The notes: generated by a model not told the origin, from the sequence alone. A DNA stretch of 64,000 nucleotides from Hymenobacter sediminis (GCF_003231285.1 NZ_QKNS01000004.1:248001-312000); one strand, 5' to 3'; counted from the first letter of the stretch, positions 36,196 through 47,800 are shown. Numbers and translations: made by a program.

Positions 36196-36954
36196 ATGGA
36201 ACGATCTATCGGCGACCCCGGACAATTCCTCAATGGCTCCGTGGCTACCCGGGCCGTGAACCTGGAGCCCGACATGCGCAGAGTGCGCCGCTACGATATT
36301 TACCATCGACGCTACCGCAACCTGCTGAAAAACTGGGGCGCTGCCGGGCTGGCACTGCTGGTGGCAGGAGTTGCGCTGTGCTGGTTTGAGCACCCTATCT
36401 GGGGTAGTATCCTGATTGTATTGTCTTTGCCGGTGTTGTTTATTGCCGCTCGCCTCCCCCAAACCCTCAAGGGCGACGCCTACCGCAACGGGCTGCTGAT
36501 TCCAGGCCTCATCACCAATATTACCCCTCTCACGATGCTTTGCGTGACTGACATCCGCACCAGCGGCGAGGAGGAGGAGGACGAGACGGAGAGCCCCGGT
36601 GCTGTTTTCTGGGGAGCCAAGGAAGTGGTTATTGAACAGTTGCCGCTACACCCCGCCCAACTAGGCGAGCAAGTGCCCTGCGTATCGTTGTTCGGGGGAA
36701 GTGATGATGAAGGTGAATACTACCTGAACTTTGAGCCCCGCCCCCTGGCCTGGGGCACCGACTCCATTAGTAGCATCGAGCAGGCGCGCGCCGCCATTGA
36801 TGACGAGGAGTGGCTATTGCTACCCCTGCTAGCCCGGGCCTACGCCAGCGCCGAGAAGAATGAGGATGGCGTTGCATACTTCGATGCCGACCTCAATCCG
36901 CTCAGGGTAGCGAAGGCCGAGGCCGCACCCGCGGCACCAGAACAAACGAATTAA
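36196..36954 (+). CDS. Membrane protein, DUF3239-like
   Basis: 252 residues from the ATG at 36196 (MERSIGDPGQF...); a start at 36166 would add ten residues. Two adjacent membrane segments lie at about 48-90 (AAGLALLVAGVALCWF and GSILIVLSLPVLFIAARL), followed by a soluble alpha/beta domain of about 150 residues with an acidic Glu/Asp run near 129-138. The overall plan resembles DUF3239 proteins, assigned from memory with moderate certainty. It is inserted in opposite orientation between the DUF779 and aldehyde dehydrogenase genes and closes with its own terminator. Function unknown. Confidence 0.65.
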   Translation: MERSIGDPGQFLNGSVATRAVNLEPDMRRVRRYDIYHRRYRNLLKNWGAAGLALLVAGVALCWFEHPIWGSILIVLSLPVLFIAARLPQTLKGDAYRNGLLIPGLITNITPLTMLCVTDIRTSGEEEEDETESPGAVFWGAKEVVIEQLPLHPAQLGEQVPCVSLFGGSDDEGEYYLNFEPRPLAWGTDSISSIEQARAAIDDEEWLLLPLLARAYASAEKNEDGVAYFDADLNPLRVAKAEAAPAAPEQTN

Positions 36955-36986
36955 GATAACCTCGCGCCTACCCCTTTGCCTTTTAG

Positions 36987-37043
36987 GAAAGCGGTGAGCT
37001 TGACGCCCGGCTAAGCCATGACGGCGTCAAGCTCACCGCTTTC
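36987..37043. terminator. Long hairpin terminator between convergent genes
   Basis: Perfect 21-bp stem (36987-37007 with 37023-37043) and 15-base loop, between the DUF3239-like gene and the minus-strand aldehyde dehydrogenase stop at 37066. Confidence 0.9.
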
Positions 37044-37065
37044 TTATTTTATCGGCTCCATCTCG

Positions 37066-38592
37066 TTAAAAGAAGCCCAGCTTCTGTTGGCTGTAGCTGA
37101 TGAGCATATTTTTGTTCTGGCGGTAGTGCGAGAGCATCATCTTGTGGTTTTCGCGCCCGAAGCCCGAGGACTTGTAGCCGCCAAACGGAGCCCCGGCGGG
37201 GTAGTCATGGTAGCAGTTGACCCACACGCGGCCAGCCTGAATGGCGCGGGGCACCTGGTACAGCTCGTGCGCATCGCGGGTCCAGACGCCGGCCCCGAGG
37301 CCGTAGAGCGTGTCGTTGGCAATGTCAATGGCCTCTTCTACCGTCTTAAAGGTCGTGACGGATACTACCGGCCCAAAGATTTCCTCCTGGAAGATGCGCA
37401 TCTGATTGTGGCCGCGGAACATGGTCGGCTGGATGTAGTAGCCCTCGGCCAGGGCTCCATTTTCCTGCTGATACGCGTCGCCGCCAGTCAGCACTTCGGC
37501 GCCTTCGGCCTTGCCAATTTCCAGGTAGCTCAGGATTTTCTCGAACTGGTCGTTGCTGGCCTGGGCGCCCATCATGGTTTCCATATCCAGGGGGTTGCCC
37601 AGCTTAATGGCCTTCACGCGGGCAATGACCCGCTCGATAAACTCATCGTAAATCTCCTCCTGAATCAGCATGCGCGAGGGGCAGGTGCAGATTTCGCCCT
37701 GGTTCAGGGCAAACATCACGGCGCCTTCAATGGCTTTATCGAGGAAATCATCGTCGGCATCCAGCACGCTCTTGAAGAAGATGTTCGGCGACTTGCCGCC
37801 CAGCTCCATGGTTACGGGAATGATGTTTTCGGAGGCGTACTGCATAATCAGGCGGCCCGTGGTGGTTTCGCCCGTGAACGACACCTTCTGAATGCGCGGC
37901 GAAGAGGCCAGCGGCTTGCCGGCTTCCAGCCCGAAGCCGTTTACCACGTTTACTACCCCGGCCGGCAGCACATCCTGAATCAGCTCCATGAGCACCATAA
38001 TGGAGGCGGGCGTTTGCTCGGCGGGCTTCATTACTACGCAGCAGCCGGCGGCCAGGGCTGGGGCCAGCTTCCAGGTCGCCATCAGCAGCGGGAAGTTCCA
38101 GGGAATAATCTGGCCCACTACCCCCAGCGGCTCATGAATGTTGAGGGAAAGCGTTGTTTCGTTCAGCTCAGTAGCGGAGCCCTCCTCGGCCCGAATCACG
38201 CTGGCAAAGTAGCGGAAGTGGTCGATGCACAGGGGTAGGTCGGCGAGGGTAGTTTCGCGGATGGGCTTGCCATTTTCCACGCACTCCACAGCCGCTAGGT
38301 GGGGCAGGTTCTGCTCCATGATGTCGGCAATCTTCATCAGCAGATTGCTGCGGGTGGTAGCAGAAGTGTGCTTCCAGGTCTGGAAGGCTTCGTGGGCGGC
38401 ATCGAGGGCCAGCTCAATATCTTCCTTGGAGCTGCGGGCCACCTTACAGAAAGCTTGCCCATCAATGGGCGAAATATTATCGAAGTACTGCCCTTTGACA
38501 GGCGCTACCCATTTGCCGCCGATGAAGTTGTCGTAGTGCGACTTGAACTTGGGCCGGGCAACGAGGGTAGTGGGTCTTTCGAGGGTTTCCAT
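37066..38592 (-). CDS. NAD-dependent aldehyde dehydrogenase (acetaldehyde type)
   Basis: 508 residues, length and sequence typical of ExaC/AcoD-like enzymes. The catalytic Cys is C302 in [10 protein letters not shown], the general base E263 in [11 protein letters not shown], and the NAD-binding [11 protein letters not shown] and [10 protein letters not shown] motifs are present. It oxidises acetaldehyde or similar short aldehydes to acids in the cytosol. The DUF779 gene that normally accompanies it is 960 bp downstream on the same strand, and an AraC regulator is divergent upstream. An 11-bp direct repeat in the shared promoter region suggests direct regulation by that protein. Confidence 0.94.
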   Translation of the reverse strand: METLERPTTLVARPKFKSHYDNFIGGKWVAPVKGQYFDNISPIDGQAFCKVARSSKEDIELALDAAHEAFQTWKHTSATTRSNLLMKIADIMEQNLPHLAAVECVENGKPIRETTLADLPLCIDHFRYFASVIRAEEGSATELNETTLSLNIHEPLGVVGQIIPWNFPLLMATWKLAPALAAGCCVVMKPAEQTPASIMVLMELIQDVLPAGVVNVVNGFGLEAGKPLASSPRIQKVSFTGETTTGRLIMQYASENIIPVTMELGGKSPNIFFKSVLDADDDFLDKAIEGAVMFALNQGEICTCPSRMLIQEEIYDEFIERVIARVKAIKLGNPLDMETMMGAQASNDQFEKILSYLEIGKAEGAEVLTGGDAYQQENGALAEGYYIQPTMFRGHNQMRIFQEEIFGPVVSVTTFKTVEEAIDIANDTLYGLGAGVWTRDAHELYQVPRAIQAGRVWVNCYHDYPAGAPFGGYKSSGFGRENHKMMLSHYRQNKNMLISYSQQKLGFF

Positions 38593-38658
38593 GGTGGTGG
38601 GGTTTTGGTGGACTTTGGATAACCCAAGCTAGCGTTCTTCCTGGCCTCAACGGCTGTA

Positions 38659-38690
38659 CTATCGTCGCACAAAAGCGGCCTATCGTCGCA
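38659..38690. promoter_or_regulatory. Candidate AraC-type operator, 21-bp direct repeat
   Basis: CTATCGTCGCA occurs exactly at 38659-38669 and 38680-38690, start to start 21 bp, two helical turns. It lies 67 bp upstream of the aldehyde dehydrogenase ATG and 60 bp upstream of the AraC gene. Direct half-sites at 21-bp spacing are the classical arrangement for AraC-family dimers. Confidence 0.65.
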
Positions 38691-38718
38691 AGTTACTACC
38701 GTACTAAGTAAGGACTCA

Positions 38719-38731
38719 CTATATTGTATAG
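38719..38731. promoter_or_regulatory. AT-rich inverted repeat, possible -7 region of the AraC gene
   Basis: CTATA-TTG-TATAG, perfect 5-bp arms, 18 bp before the AraC start codon. TATATTGT resembles TAnnTTTG loosely. Either a promoter element or a second binding site. Confidence 0.35.
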
Positions 38732-38749
38732 TCTCTCCGTTCTACTCGC

Positions 38750-39700
38750 ATGAAAGCTTCCCCGACGCCCATGCCTTCCGCCTCGCACCTACCCGCTCCC
38801 ATTGCTCTGCACCCGCCTCACCAGCTGACCACACTGGTGGAAAACCGCACGGTATATTCGCTGGAGGCTTTTGAGCTGAACGTGTTTGAAACGCACCGCG
38901 CCGCCCACCAGGTGCCCCTGAGCATGGGCCATGTAGTGCTCACGACCATGCTGCGGGGCAAGAAGGTGATGCATTTGCCCGGCCGCCCGGCGTTTGAGTA
39001 CCTGCCTGGCGAGTCGGTGGTAGTGGGCGAAAAGGAAACCATGGTCATCGATTTTCCGGAAGCCAACGAAGAGCAGCCCACCCAGTGCCTGGCCGTGGCC
39101 ATCCCCACGGAAACCATCCGGCAAACCGTGGATTTGCTGAACGAACAGCAGCCCCGTGCCGAGGAGCACCTGCCCTGGCACCTCGACACCCAGGCCCACG
39201 CCCACTTCCGGAACACGCCCGAGTTAACCGGCACCCTAGAGCGCCTCGTGCAGCTTTCCCGCGACACGGGCCGCATCAAGGATGTGCTGGCAGGCTTCAC
39301 TATTCAGGAAATGCTGGTGCGCCTCATGCAAACCCAGGCCCGGCAGCTCATCTTCCAGAATTACCAGCAACATGCCACCTCCCACCGGTTCGCGGCCGTG
39401 GTGCAGTACATCAAGCAACACCTCACCGAGCAGATTACCGTCGAGAAGCTTTCGGAACTAGCCTGCATGAGCAAGGCCACCTTCTTCCGGGTGTTTAAGC
39501 GGGAGCTGGGCCTGACGCCGGTAGAGTACATCATCCAGGAACGCCTCGCCGAGGCCAAGCGGCTACTCCGCAACCCGCTTACTTCGGTAGCCGAGGTTTG
39601 TTTTCGGGCCGGCTTTAACAACACAGCCTACTTCCAGAAGCTATTCAAGCAGTACGAAGGCATGACACCAGGGCTGTATAAGCGGCAGTATTGTGCGTAA
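38750..39700 (+). CDS. AraC-family transcriptional regulator
   Basis: 316 residues. The C-terminal about 100 residues carry the two helix-turn-helix motifs of the family (LSELACMSKATFFRVFKREL and VAEVCFRAGFNNTAYFQKLF). The N-terminal about 200 residues form an AraC_N-like cupin/sensor part (MGHVVLTTMLRGKKVMHL...). It is divergent from the aldehyde dehydrogenase gene with a 157-bp gap that contains a 21-bp-spaced direct repeat, so it most likely activates that gene in response to an aldehyde or alcohol. Length fits the family with no truncation. Confidence 0.94.
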   Translation: MKASPTPMPSASHLPAPIALHPPHQLTTLVENRTVYSLEAFELNVFETHRAAHQVPLSMGHVVLTTMLRGKKVMHLPGRPAFEYLPGESVVVGEKETMVIDFPEANEEQPTQCLAVAIPTETIRQTVDLLNEQQPRAEEHLPWHLDTQAHAHFRNTPELTGTLERLVQLSRDTGRIKDVLAGFTIQEMLVRLMQTQARQLIFQNYQQHATSHRFAAVVQYIKQHLTEQITVEKLSELACMSKATFFRVFKRELGLTPVEYIIQERLAEAKRLLRNPLTSVAEVCFRAGFNNTAYFQKLFKQYEGMTPGLYKRQYCA

Positions 39701-39882
39701 TCTATGCCTTGGGCATTATGCGTTCTTATGAGGCCCAGTTAGCTCTTAGTATTCAGCCATTCAGGTTTCGCTACCCCTAGCTGCGGGCTGAAGCCAGCGC
39801 CATACATAACCTTCTGGGGCAAGAATCGGTTATTGGAACCCACTTAGGCGGGTGCCACTCAGCTCCCGCCAATTTTTGCCTC

Positions 39883-41124
39883 ATGACTGAAGTAGCAGCG
39901 GCTGGTTTCCAGCCCGTCACAGAGGACGCACGTCCTACCCCCCAAGCGCCCTTGGCACCCGCCCTGGTTTGGCTGATGGCTGTAACCTGCGGTCTGGTTG
40001 TGGCCAATATCTATTATAACCAGCCTCTGCTGGCTGAAATTGGCCGCACATTTAACTTATCGGAAAGCCGGGTAAGCCTAATGGCTACTATTACCCAGGT
40101 AGGCTACACCCTGGGCCTGCTGTTTGTGGTACCCCTCGGCGACAAGCGCGAGCGAAAAGGCCTGACCCTGATTCTGCTGCTGTGTGCGGCCGTGTGCATG
40201 GCCGCCGCAGCCGTGGCCCCTACGTTTACCCTGCTGGCGGCAGCCAGCTTACTTATTGGCATTTTCTCGGCCGTGCCTCAGCTCATGATTCCGATGGCGG
40301 CCTCTTTGGCCAGTGATGAAGAGCGGGGCCGGGTGGTAGGCAAAGTAATGAGCGGGCTGCTGATTGGAATTTTGCTTTCCCGTACCATCAGCGGGTACGT
40401 GGGCGCTCATTTTGGCTGGCGCACTATGTTTTGGGTTGGGGCCGCCGTGATGGTACTGCTCACGGGTATTCTGGCCCGTATGCTGCCGCGTAACCAGCCG
40501 CAGTTTGCCGGCAGCTACGGTAGTTTGTTGAAGTCGTTGGGCACGCTTACTGCCGAGCTGCCAGTGTTGCGTCGCTCGGCCCTGGTGGGTGCCTGCATGT
40601 TTGCCGGCTTCAGCGCGTTCTGGACTACCCTGGTATTTTTCCTGGAAAGCCCCGCCTACCGCTACGGCAGCGACGTAGCCGGGCTGTTCGGCCTTATTGG
40701 GGCCAGCGGTGCTTTTGCAGCGTCCTTTGCCGGCAAGTCGGCAGATACGAAGGGGGCCGATTATGCCCTCAACCTCGGCATTCTGATGTTTTTGGGAGCC
40801 TACCTGCTGCTGGGTTTTGGCGGCTACTACTTGGTAGGGCTGATCATTGGGGTAGTAATTCTGGACATCGGGCAGCAGATAACCCACATTTCCAACCAAG
40901 CCCGCATCTTCACGCTGCGCCCGGAGGCCCGCAGCCGCCTCAACACGGTGTACATGACGGCGTCATTCATTGGGGCTTCGGTTGGCTCCTTTGTAGGCGG
41001 CCTGGCCTGGGTACACTTTGAGTGGCCGGGGGTATGCGCTGTGGGCTTGGCCTTTGTAGTGCTGGCGTATTTGGTGAACCGCTTCTACGGCCGTAGTGGG
41101 GGTAGCCCGGCCACAGTGGGATAA
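39883..41124 (+). CDS. MFS transporter
   Basis: 413 residues with twelve predicted membrane segments. The loop 2-3 motif GDKRERKG (about 86-93) matches the MFS signature, and YYNQPLLAEIG in the first helix-loop is typical of the sugar- or drug-efflux subgroup of Bacteroidota and proteobacteria (YfcJ/YbjJ-like). The start at 39883 gives a 25-residue hydrophilic leader before TM1 and is the only plausible ATG nearby. It exports or imports a small solute across the inner membrane; substrate unknown. It follows the AraC gene in the same direction after 182 bp with no partner. Confidence 0.9.
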   Translation: MTEVAAAGFQPVTEDARPTPQAPLAPALVWLMAVTCGLVVANIYYNQPLLAEIGRTFNLSESRVSLMATITQVGYTLGLLFVVPLGDKRERKGLTLILLLCAAVCMAAAAVAPTFTLLAAASLLIGIFSAVPQLMIPMAASLASDEERGRVVGKVMSGLLIGILLSRTISGYVGAHFGWRTMFWVGAAVMVLLTGILARMLPRNQPQFAGSYGSLLKSLGTLTAELPVLRRSALVGACMFAGFSAFWTTLVFFLESPAYRYGSDVAGLFGLIGASGAFAASFAGKSADTKGADYALNLGILMFLGAYLLLGFGGYYLVGLIIGVVILDIGQQITHISNQARIFTLRPEARSRLNTVYMTASFIGASVGSFVGGLAWVHFEWPGVCAVGLAFVVLAYLVNRFYGRSGGSPATVG

Positions 41125-41181
41125 TACGGACTGGGTAAGGTTATAGGGTGGCACCGAGACAGGTTGAGCGCTGCAGGTAAT

Positions 41182-41679
41182 CTAGCGGGAATAATAAAAG
41201 CGCCAGACCCGAATTAGGGATCCATCGGGGTCAGTTGTGCTGTCTCGCACCACTAGCTGAGAAGCCGTTAAAGCGGTAATAAGAAAGGTATCGGAATGCC
41301 TCGTTGGTTTTCCGAGGTCCTGCCAGCCCCCATATCCGGCCCGTACCGCTGCCGAATCAAACAAACGCTGAACAACCAGTTTGTTTCCCTGCCGGGTATA
41401 GCGATGTTTTTCCCGCACACCTCCCGAGTAGGTCCAGTGCCCGGCCCGAATGGTCAGGTAGGTTTTGGGAGGCATGGGGTCCGTAAACCGATTTAGAAAC
41501 TGTCGCTTTGAATTATAGAAAGTAGCTCCCGCAGAGTCATAGCGCCAAACCCCTTCCACCTGCGCCGGTTGTAGCACCTGAATTGCTGTGTTAGGCTCCG
41601 CATACTGGCAGCCTGCTAAGAGAGCCAGAAGCAGGCCTAAGCAGGATAAACAGAGTAACTGTACGCATGTAAGTCTCAT
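41182..41679 (-). CDS. Hypothetical lipoprotein
   Basis: 165 residues. Signal peptide with lipobox ALLAGC at about residues 19-24. The mature part is beta-rich, with VEGVWRYDSAGATFY and LTIRAGHWTYSGG strands that look like a small lipocalin-like or DUF4595-like barrel, but no family is firmly recognised. It is the next gene after the MFS transporter, on the opposite strand. Codon use agrees with the genome, which supports a real gene. Confidence 0.7.
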   Translation of the reverse strand: MRLTCVQLLCLSCLGLLLALLAGCQYAEPNTAIQVLQPAQVEGVWRYDSAGATFYNSKRQFLNRFTDPMPPKTYLTIRAGHWTYSGGVREKHRYTRQGNKLVVQRLFDSAAVRAGYGGWQDLGKPTRHSDTFLITALTASQLVVRDSTTDPDGSLIRVWRFYYSR

Positions 41680-41789
41680 AGCCGCAAGATAGCTGGCTGC
41701 TTTGAGCCAGGCAGTTCAGACTCATATGCAGCGGACGGCGTGACAAGACCCGCTAACCAGCTCCGACTTATAACACCCGCAACGGTTCT

Positions 41790-41863
41790 GCCCCCAACGT
41801 ACCGGAACCACAGCCAAGCTAGCATGGTATGCTGCTCGGTTGTGGCTCCGGTACGTTGGGGGC
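41790..41863 (-). terminator. Terminator of the large surface-protein gene
   Basis: 23-bp stem (41790-41812 with 41841-41863) with one mismatch, loop of 28 bases, 34 bp beyond the stop at 41898 on the minus strand. Confidence 0.8.
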
Positions 41864-41897
41864 CCATCGGCCTAGGCTGCGTAGGTCAGGATGTTTC

Positions 41898-44800
41898 TCA
41901 ATCTATCATCAGATGCCCGACGACCTGTGGGCTACCCTCCGCGCTCAGCCGAACCAGGTATAGACCTGCCGCCAGGCCGGGGATGCGAACGGTGGTACGG
42001 CTGCCGGCTGGAGCGGCGGCCAGGGCCTGCGTATGCATCACCTGCCCCAGACTGTTCACCAGGCTAAGCGTGCCCGGGCGCAGCAGTAGGCCAGCCGGTA
42101 ACTCCACGGTAAACTGCCGGTTCGCCGGGTTAGGATAAAGCGTAACCAAGGCAGCCAGCGGGTTGCCCAATGCGGCACCCAAAGGCACGCCGGGGCCGTT
42201 CAGGCGCAAGGCCAGCCCGAACTCCGCTGTACCATCGGCGGTCAGGTCCAGGTCGCCATCTCCGTCCAGGTCGCCGAGGGCCATGGCTATGGGCGGGCTG
42301 TTCGTGGGCAATGCCGTGACGGGGTTAAGCCTACCTCGCCCGTCGTTCAGAAACAGCCGGACGAACTGCTCCGGGTTGCGGTAATCCTGGCCTGAGGTAA
42401 GCGCGTCCACGTCGCCGTCGGCATCCACGTCGCCCAGCTCTAGCACGTCGGCCACGGCGCCGGAGGCGGGTAGGGCCCGCCGGGCTCCCACCGTGAACCG
42501 GGCGGCGCCGTTGTTGCGCAGTACCGTCAGGCCCCAGTGGTCGGCGCCGGGCAGGTCTTCGTAGTCAGTAATGACGGCGTCGAGGGTACCGTCCTGGTCC
42601 ATATCGGCCAGCTTCAGGCCGGTAGGTACGGTGGGCAGAGGTAGGCTGGCAGCAGCTGTAAACCCACCGTCGCCATCGTTGAGCAAAATGCTTAGCACCC
42701 TTCGGCCGGGGTCGGCATCGTGTTCCCTGATGGCCACCAGGTCCAGGTCCCCGTCGTTATCTACGTCGCCCAAACGGAAGATAGTGAAGTACACAGCCAG
42801 GAGCTGCTGCGGGCCGGGGCTGAAGATGCCGTGGCCATCGTTCAGCAACGCCGTGATGCTGCCCCGGTTGGGAGAGCCGGTTACGAGGTCCAGGTCGCCA
42901 TCAGCATCTATATCACCAACTTCCAGGGGAACTTCCCGGTAGGCTCCGCCCCCAAAATCGGGTGAGGCCACGTTATGGGTGCCGCTCAGGTTGCCGCGGC
43001 CATCATTCAGCCGGATGGCTACCATACCAAAGTTGTAGTACGTCGCCACATCCAGGTCCCCATCCCCGTCAAAGTCGCCGAGCTGCAGGGCCGGGTTGGC
43101 ACTGACTACCGGGTTGGAGGTGTAGAGAGGGGTAGCAAACGTGCCATTACCCTGGTTGAGCACAACGCTCAGCTGGTTGTAGCCGCTGTTCGTTACTATA
43201 TCCAGGTCCCCGTTGCCGTCCATGTCGCCCAGGCGCAGGGTATTGACCGACAGCTTGTGCGACAGACCAGAGGAGCCGGCGAAGGTGCCACGGCCCGGAC
43301 CGCCGGCCGCCGCCCGGAACTGAAACACCCGCTTCACTATCCGGCCACCTTCTGTGCCCAGCAGACTAGCAGGCAAGCTGACACTGATTTGCTCGCCAGG
43401 GGCAAACGGCTGGGCTGGCACGAAGCGCAGCGCCGCCGTGCCGCCGCCGGTGAGCGTGCCCGTGCGCTGCCCTTGGCGCTGGTTACCGAACACGCGCAGG
43501 CTGCCGGCCGAAGCCGCCGAAATAGCCCTCGAAAACGCCACCTCAATGGAGCTGGTGGGCGGTACGTGCGAGGCATTCGGGCCGGGGGCCCAGGTAGTAG
43601 CCACCGGCGCCGCTAGTACCGTGAACAAACTGGCGCTGGTACCCGTGCCGCTCGGCGAGGTCAGGCGGATGGTGGCCGTAGTGGCACCTTCCGGTACTAC
43701 CGCCGTGACTTCGGTGGCCGACACTACCGTGAACGAGGCAGCTGCTACTGTCCCGAAGCTAACTCCGGTGGCCCCGGTGAAATAGTTACCCCTGAGCGTA
43801 ACCACCAGGCCCGGCCCGCCGGCCGTTGGTGTAAACGAGGCAATGGCCGGTGTGGGTAGCACAAAGGGGGTAGCACTCACGGCGGTACCGTAGGGGGTAG
43901 TTACTTTGATCAGGCCTGTGGTAGCCGTGGCCGGCACGTTGGCCGTTACTTGAGTAGCCGACACCACCGTAAAGCTGGCTGCCACCCCGTTGAAGGTTAC
44001 TTGGCTGGCTCCGGTAAAAAAGCGCCCGGTAAGGGTTACTACCGTGCCAGCCTCGCCGGTGGTAGGCGTGAAGCTGCTGAGAACCGGAGCCGGCAGCGAA
44101 TTCAAAAATATTTTTATGAACCCGCTGTTCAGCTGATCATCCACGGAAACCAGGTCCAGGTCCCCGTCCGCGTCAATGTCGCCGAGGGCCATTTCCCAGG
44201 GGGCTGAGCCGACGGAAACTTCCTGGGCCGCTGAAAATACCCCTTGTCCGTCGTTGAGGCGCACGCTGGTGGTTTTGCTGGTTACGTTGCTGGTAAGCAG
44301 GTCTAGGTCGCCGTCGGCGTCTATATCACCCAGGAGTACTGCTTCCGGCTGGCGGCCTACCGCTACGGTTTGGATGGCGCTAAATACACCCTGACCATTA
44401 TTGAGACCAATGGAAACGCCCTTGTCTTGGTAATCTTCGGTAGAAGCTACCAGATCCAGGTCGCCGTCGTTGTCCACGTCGCCGAGGGTTACGCTCTGGG
44501 GCCGGCCGCTCACCGGCACGTTCTGCGTGCCCGAGAAAAAGCCCAGCCCGTTGTTGAGGCGCACGCTTACTATGTTGGGCCGGTCGGTGTAGGAATCAGA
44601 ACCATTAGCTACCACTAAATCCAGGTCTCCGTCGTTGTCCACATCGCCCAGCACCAGGCTTTTGGGCTGAGTTCCCACCGCTACCGCGTGCGTACCCGAG
44701 AAACGGGCCTGTCCGTTGTTGAGGCGCACGTACACACTGTCGCGGCTGTAGTTGGCCAGCACAATATCCAGGTCGCCGTCGTTGTCTAGGTCACCGGTAT

Positions 44801-47800
44801 TCACCGAGTAGAGGCGGCCGGGCACCGGAATGGAAGGGGCCGCTGTGAAGTTCCCAGTGCCGTCGTTTAGCTGAATAGCCACTTCGCCGACGGTACCGCC
44901 CCAGCTGCAGTGACAAAGCGAAATTACTATGTCCAGGTCCTGGTCGTTGTCCATATCGGCCAGCTTTATCTGTCCTGGACCTGTGGGCATGATTATTTCC
45001 TGGGTGCCGCTAAAGGAGCCTTGGCCGTTGTTGCGCCGGATGCTGATGGTTTCGCTGCGGGCATTGCTGCTCACCAGGTCCAGGTCCCCGTCATTGTCCA
45101 CGTCGCCTAACGCTACGCCCAGGGGAAGCTGGCCTACTTCTACCGGAGGCGCCGCCACAAAATTACCGGTGCCTGAGCCGCTGGTAGCCGCCCGAAACTG
45201 ATACACCTGCTGCACCGCGCTTCCGGCAGCTCCCTGCAGCGTATTGGGCACTACCACCGTTACCTCCTCGCCGGGAGCATAGGGCTGGCTGGGCGAGAAG
45301 GCCACCGTAGGCGTGCCGGCCCCGGTCAGGCTTCCGCTCCGTAAGCCCTGGCGCTGGCTCCCAAAAACACGCAAGTCGGTAGCCGTTTGCATAGGCTGCG
45401 CGAAGGTGAGAGCCACCGGGCCGGCCACGGGGGCTATATGGCTGTTGCGGGCCGGATTCAGACTGGTAACCGCTACGGGCTGCGTAACCGTGAAAATCTG
45501 AGCGGAAGTGCCCGTACCAGCCGGCGACACCACGGTGATGGGGCCGGTGGTGGCGGCCGCCGGAACCCGCACTGTTATTTGCGTGGCCGAGTTAATGATG
45601 TAGTAAGACGCTGCCTGCCCATTGAAGCGTACCTCCCGGACGCCTACCAGGTGGCGGCCCGTCAGCAGCACCAGGCTACCTACAGGGCCGCGGACCGGGC
45701 TAACCTGACTAATCACGGGCGCGGGGGTAGGCTGGTTGAAGCGCACACTCACGCTATTGCCGTATGCATTGGCCGTGAGCAGATCCAGGTCCCCGTCGTT
45801 GTCCAGGTCACCCAGGGCAATTTGATAGGCGGCGTCTTTGAGCGTTACAATGGCGCTAGGAGCGGGGGCAAAACCACCGTGCCCGTCGTTGAGGCGGACG
45901 CTAACAGTATTGGGGCTGGTAAGCTGCTGCTGGTAGTTCGGAACCACTAGGTCCAGGTCCCCGTCGGCATCCACGTCGGCCAGCTCTATGGCGGTAGGCT
46001 CCGGGCCCACCGGCACGGCCTGCAGGTTCCCGAACTGCCCGCGGCCGTCGTTGTACTGCACATGCAGGCGGCCAGTGGTTCGGTGCACGGTTACCAGGTC
46101 CACGTCCTGGTCGCCGTCGAGGTCGGCCAGGGCTACGGCCGTAGCGGCGGCGCCCACGGCCACGGCCGGGCCGGGCGTGAAGCTGCCCCGGCCATCGTTC
46201 AGCCCGACTTTGGCGAATTTGCTGATGAGGCCGTGGGTGGTTACTACGTCCAGGTCGCCGTCGTTGTCCACGTCGGCCAGGGCCAGACCGACGGCGTCGT
46301 CCAGGGCCGCATAGGTGCCGGTGGTGAAGGTAGCGTTGCCGTTGTTAAAGAACACGTTCGGGCCCGGCCCACTGTCGGCGCTCAAAATGTCCTGGTCGCC
46401 GTCTGCGTCAATATCTCCCACGGCCAGAAACTCGCCTCCCACCAGCGCGGTGGTGCCCGAGAAGCTGCCGTGCCCGTCGTTAAGGCGCAGACTGATTTTA
46501 CCGGTGCTGCTGCTGCTAACCAACAAATCCAGGTCACCATCGGCGTCCAGGTCGCTGAGCAGAGCCTGTTGGGACTGAAAGTCCGTCGGAATTTCCCGGC
46601 TTACGGGGAAGTTGCCGCTACCATCATTAAGGCGCAGCATAATGACCGAGCTGCTGTGTTTGGTGGTGGCTACCAGATCCAGGTCGCCGTCGTTATCTAC
46701 GTCGCCTACCGTTACGCCCGCGCACTCCCCGCCTACCCCCAGGTTTTGCGTACCCGTGAAATTAGCCTGCCCCGACACGCCCGGAACGGCCGCCCGGAAC
46801 TGGAATGTGTGGGGCGTCACGCCCCCGCTCGGCCCTTCCACCGTCGCCGGCACCGACACGCTTACTAGCTCCCCAGGCGCAAATTGTTGGGCCGGACTGA
46901 ACGTTAAGGCAGTGGTGCCACCGCCCGTCACGGTGCCTGCCCGCCTACCCCGCAGCAAGGAGCCAAACACGCGCACGTTATCAGCGGAAACCGCCGTCAT
47001 GGGCTCCGAAAAGGTAATCTGCGGGGTAGTGCTGCGGGCGGCGGCTACGGTGTTGCGTGCGGGCGCCACGGTAGTTACCACGGGTGGCACCTGTACTACA
47101 TAGCTGGCGGCCGAGGTGGTGGTGCCCAGGGGGGTAGTAACCGTCAGGGGGCCTGAAGTGGCTCCGGCCGGTACGGATACCGTCAGGCGCGCATCCGAAT
47201 CAACGGTGAAATTAGGAGCAGGAATGCCGTTGAAGCGTACCTGAGTAGCGGCCGACAACCCGGTGCCCGTCAGGACCACCGTAGTGCCCACCCGGCCGCC
47301 TGAGGGGGTAAAGCTGGTAATGATAGGGGGCCGCGAAACGCCATTCAGCCGGACGCTTACGGTGCTCTCGTCTTCATTGCTGGCCAGTAGGTCCAGGTCC
47401 CCGTCGGCATCCACATCAGCCAGGGCTAAGCCCGATGGATTGAGCCCCAAGGCTACCGGCACTACGGCTGTAAAGGCGGCGCTGCCATTATTCAGAAATA
47501 CAGTCGCGTTTTTTCTACCGGCGGCCACTAGGTCGGCGTCGCCATCGGCATCAATATCGCCCAGCACCAAGGCCGAGCCGGCCGCCGGCAGGGGCAGCGT
47601 TAGAGTACCTGTAAAAGTGCCTGCCCCCGTGTTCAGGCGTACGCTCACCGAAGAATCCTCGTCGTTAATTGTGGCGAAATCCAGGCTGCCGTTGCCATCC
47701 AGGTCGGCCAGCACCACGTCCTCCGGGCCAGCGCCTACGCTGACTGTAGTAGCGCCGCTGAAGGTGCCATTGCCCGCGTTCAGCCGTAGGCTCACGGTAT

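Noticed and set aside
37018-38238. Long antisense open frame (406 codons) opposite the aldehyde dehydrogenase gene
   Set aside because: It lies wholly inside the well-supported minus-strand gene and encodes no recognisable pattern; it results from GC-rich codon bias.
40249-40899. Minus-strand 216-codon frame inside the MFS transporter gene
   Set aside because: It is the antisense of a well-supported membrane protein and has a Gln/His-rich text with no domain.
42975-46868. Plus-strand frames of 200-270 codons opposite the surface-protein gene
   Set aside because: They mirror the repeated Asp/Gly-rich VCBS codons and give repeated Gln/Val-rich text with no start signals or domains.
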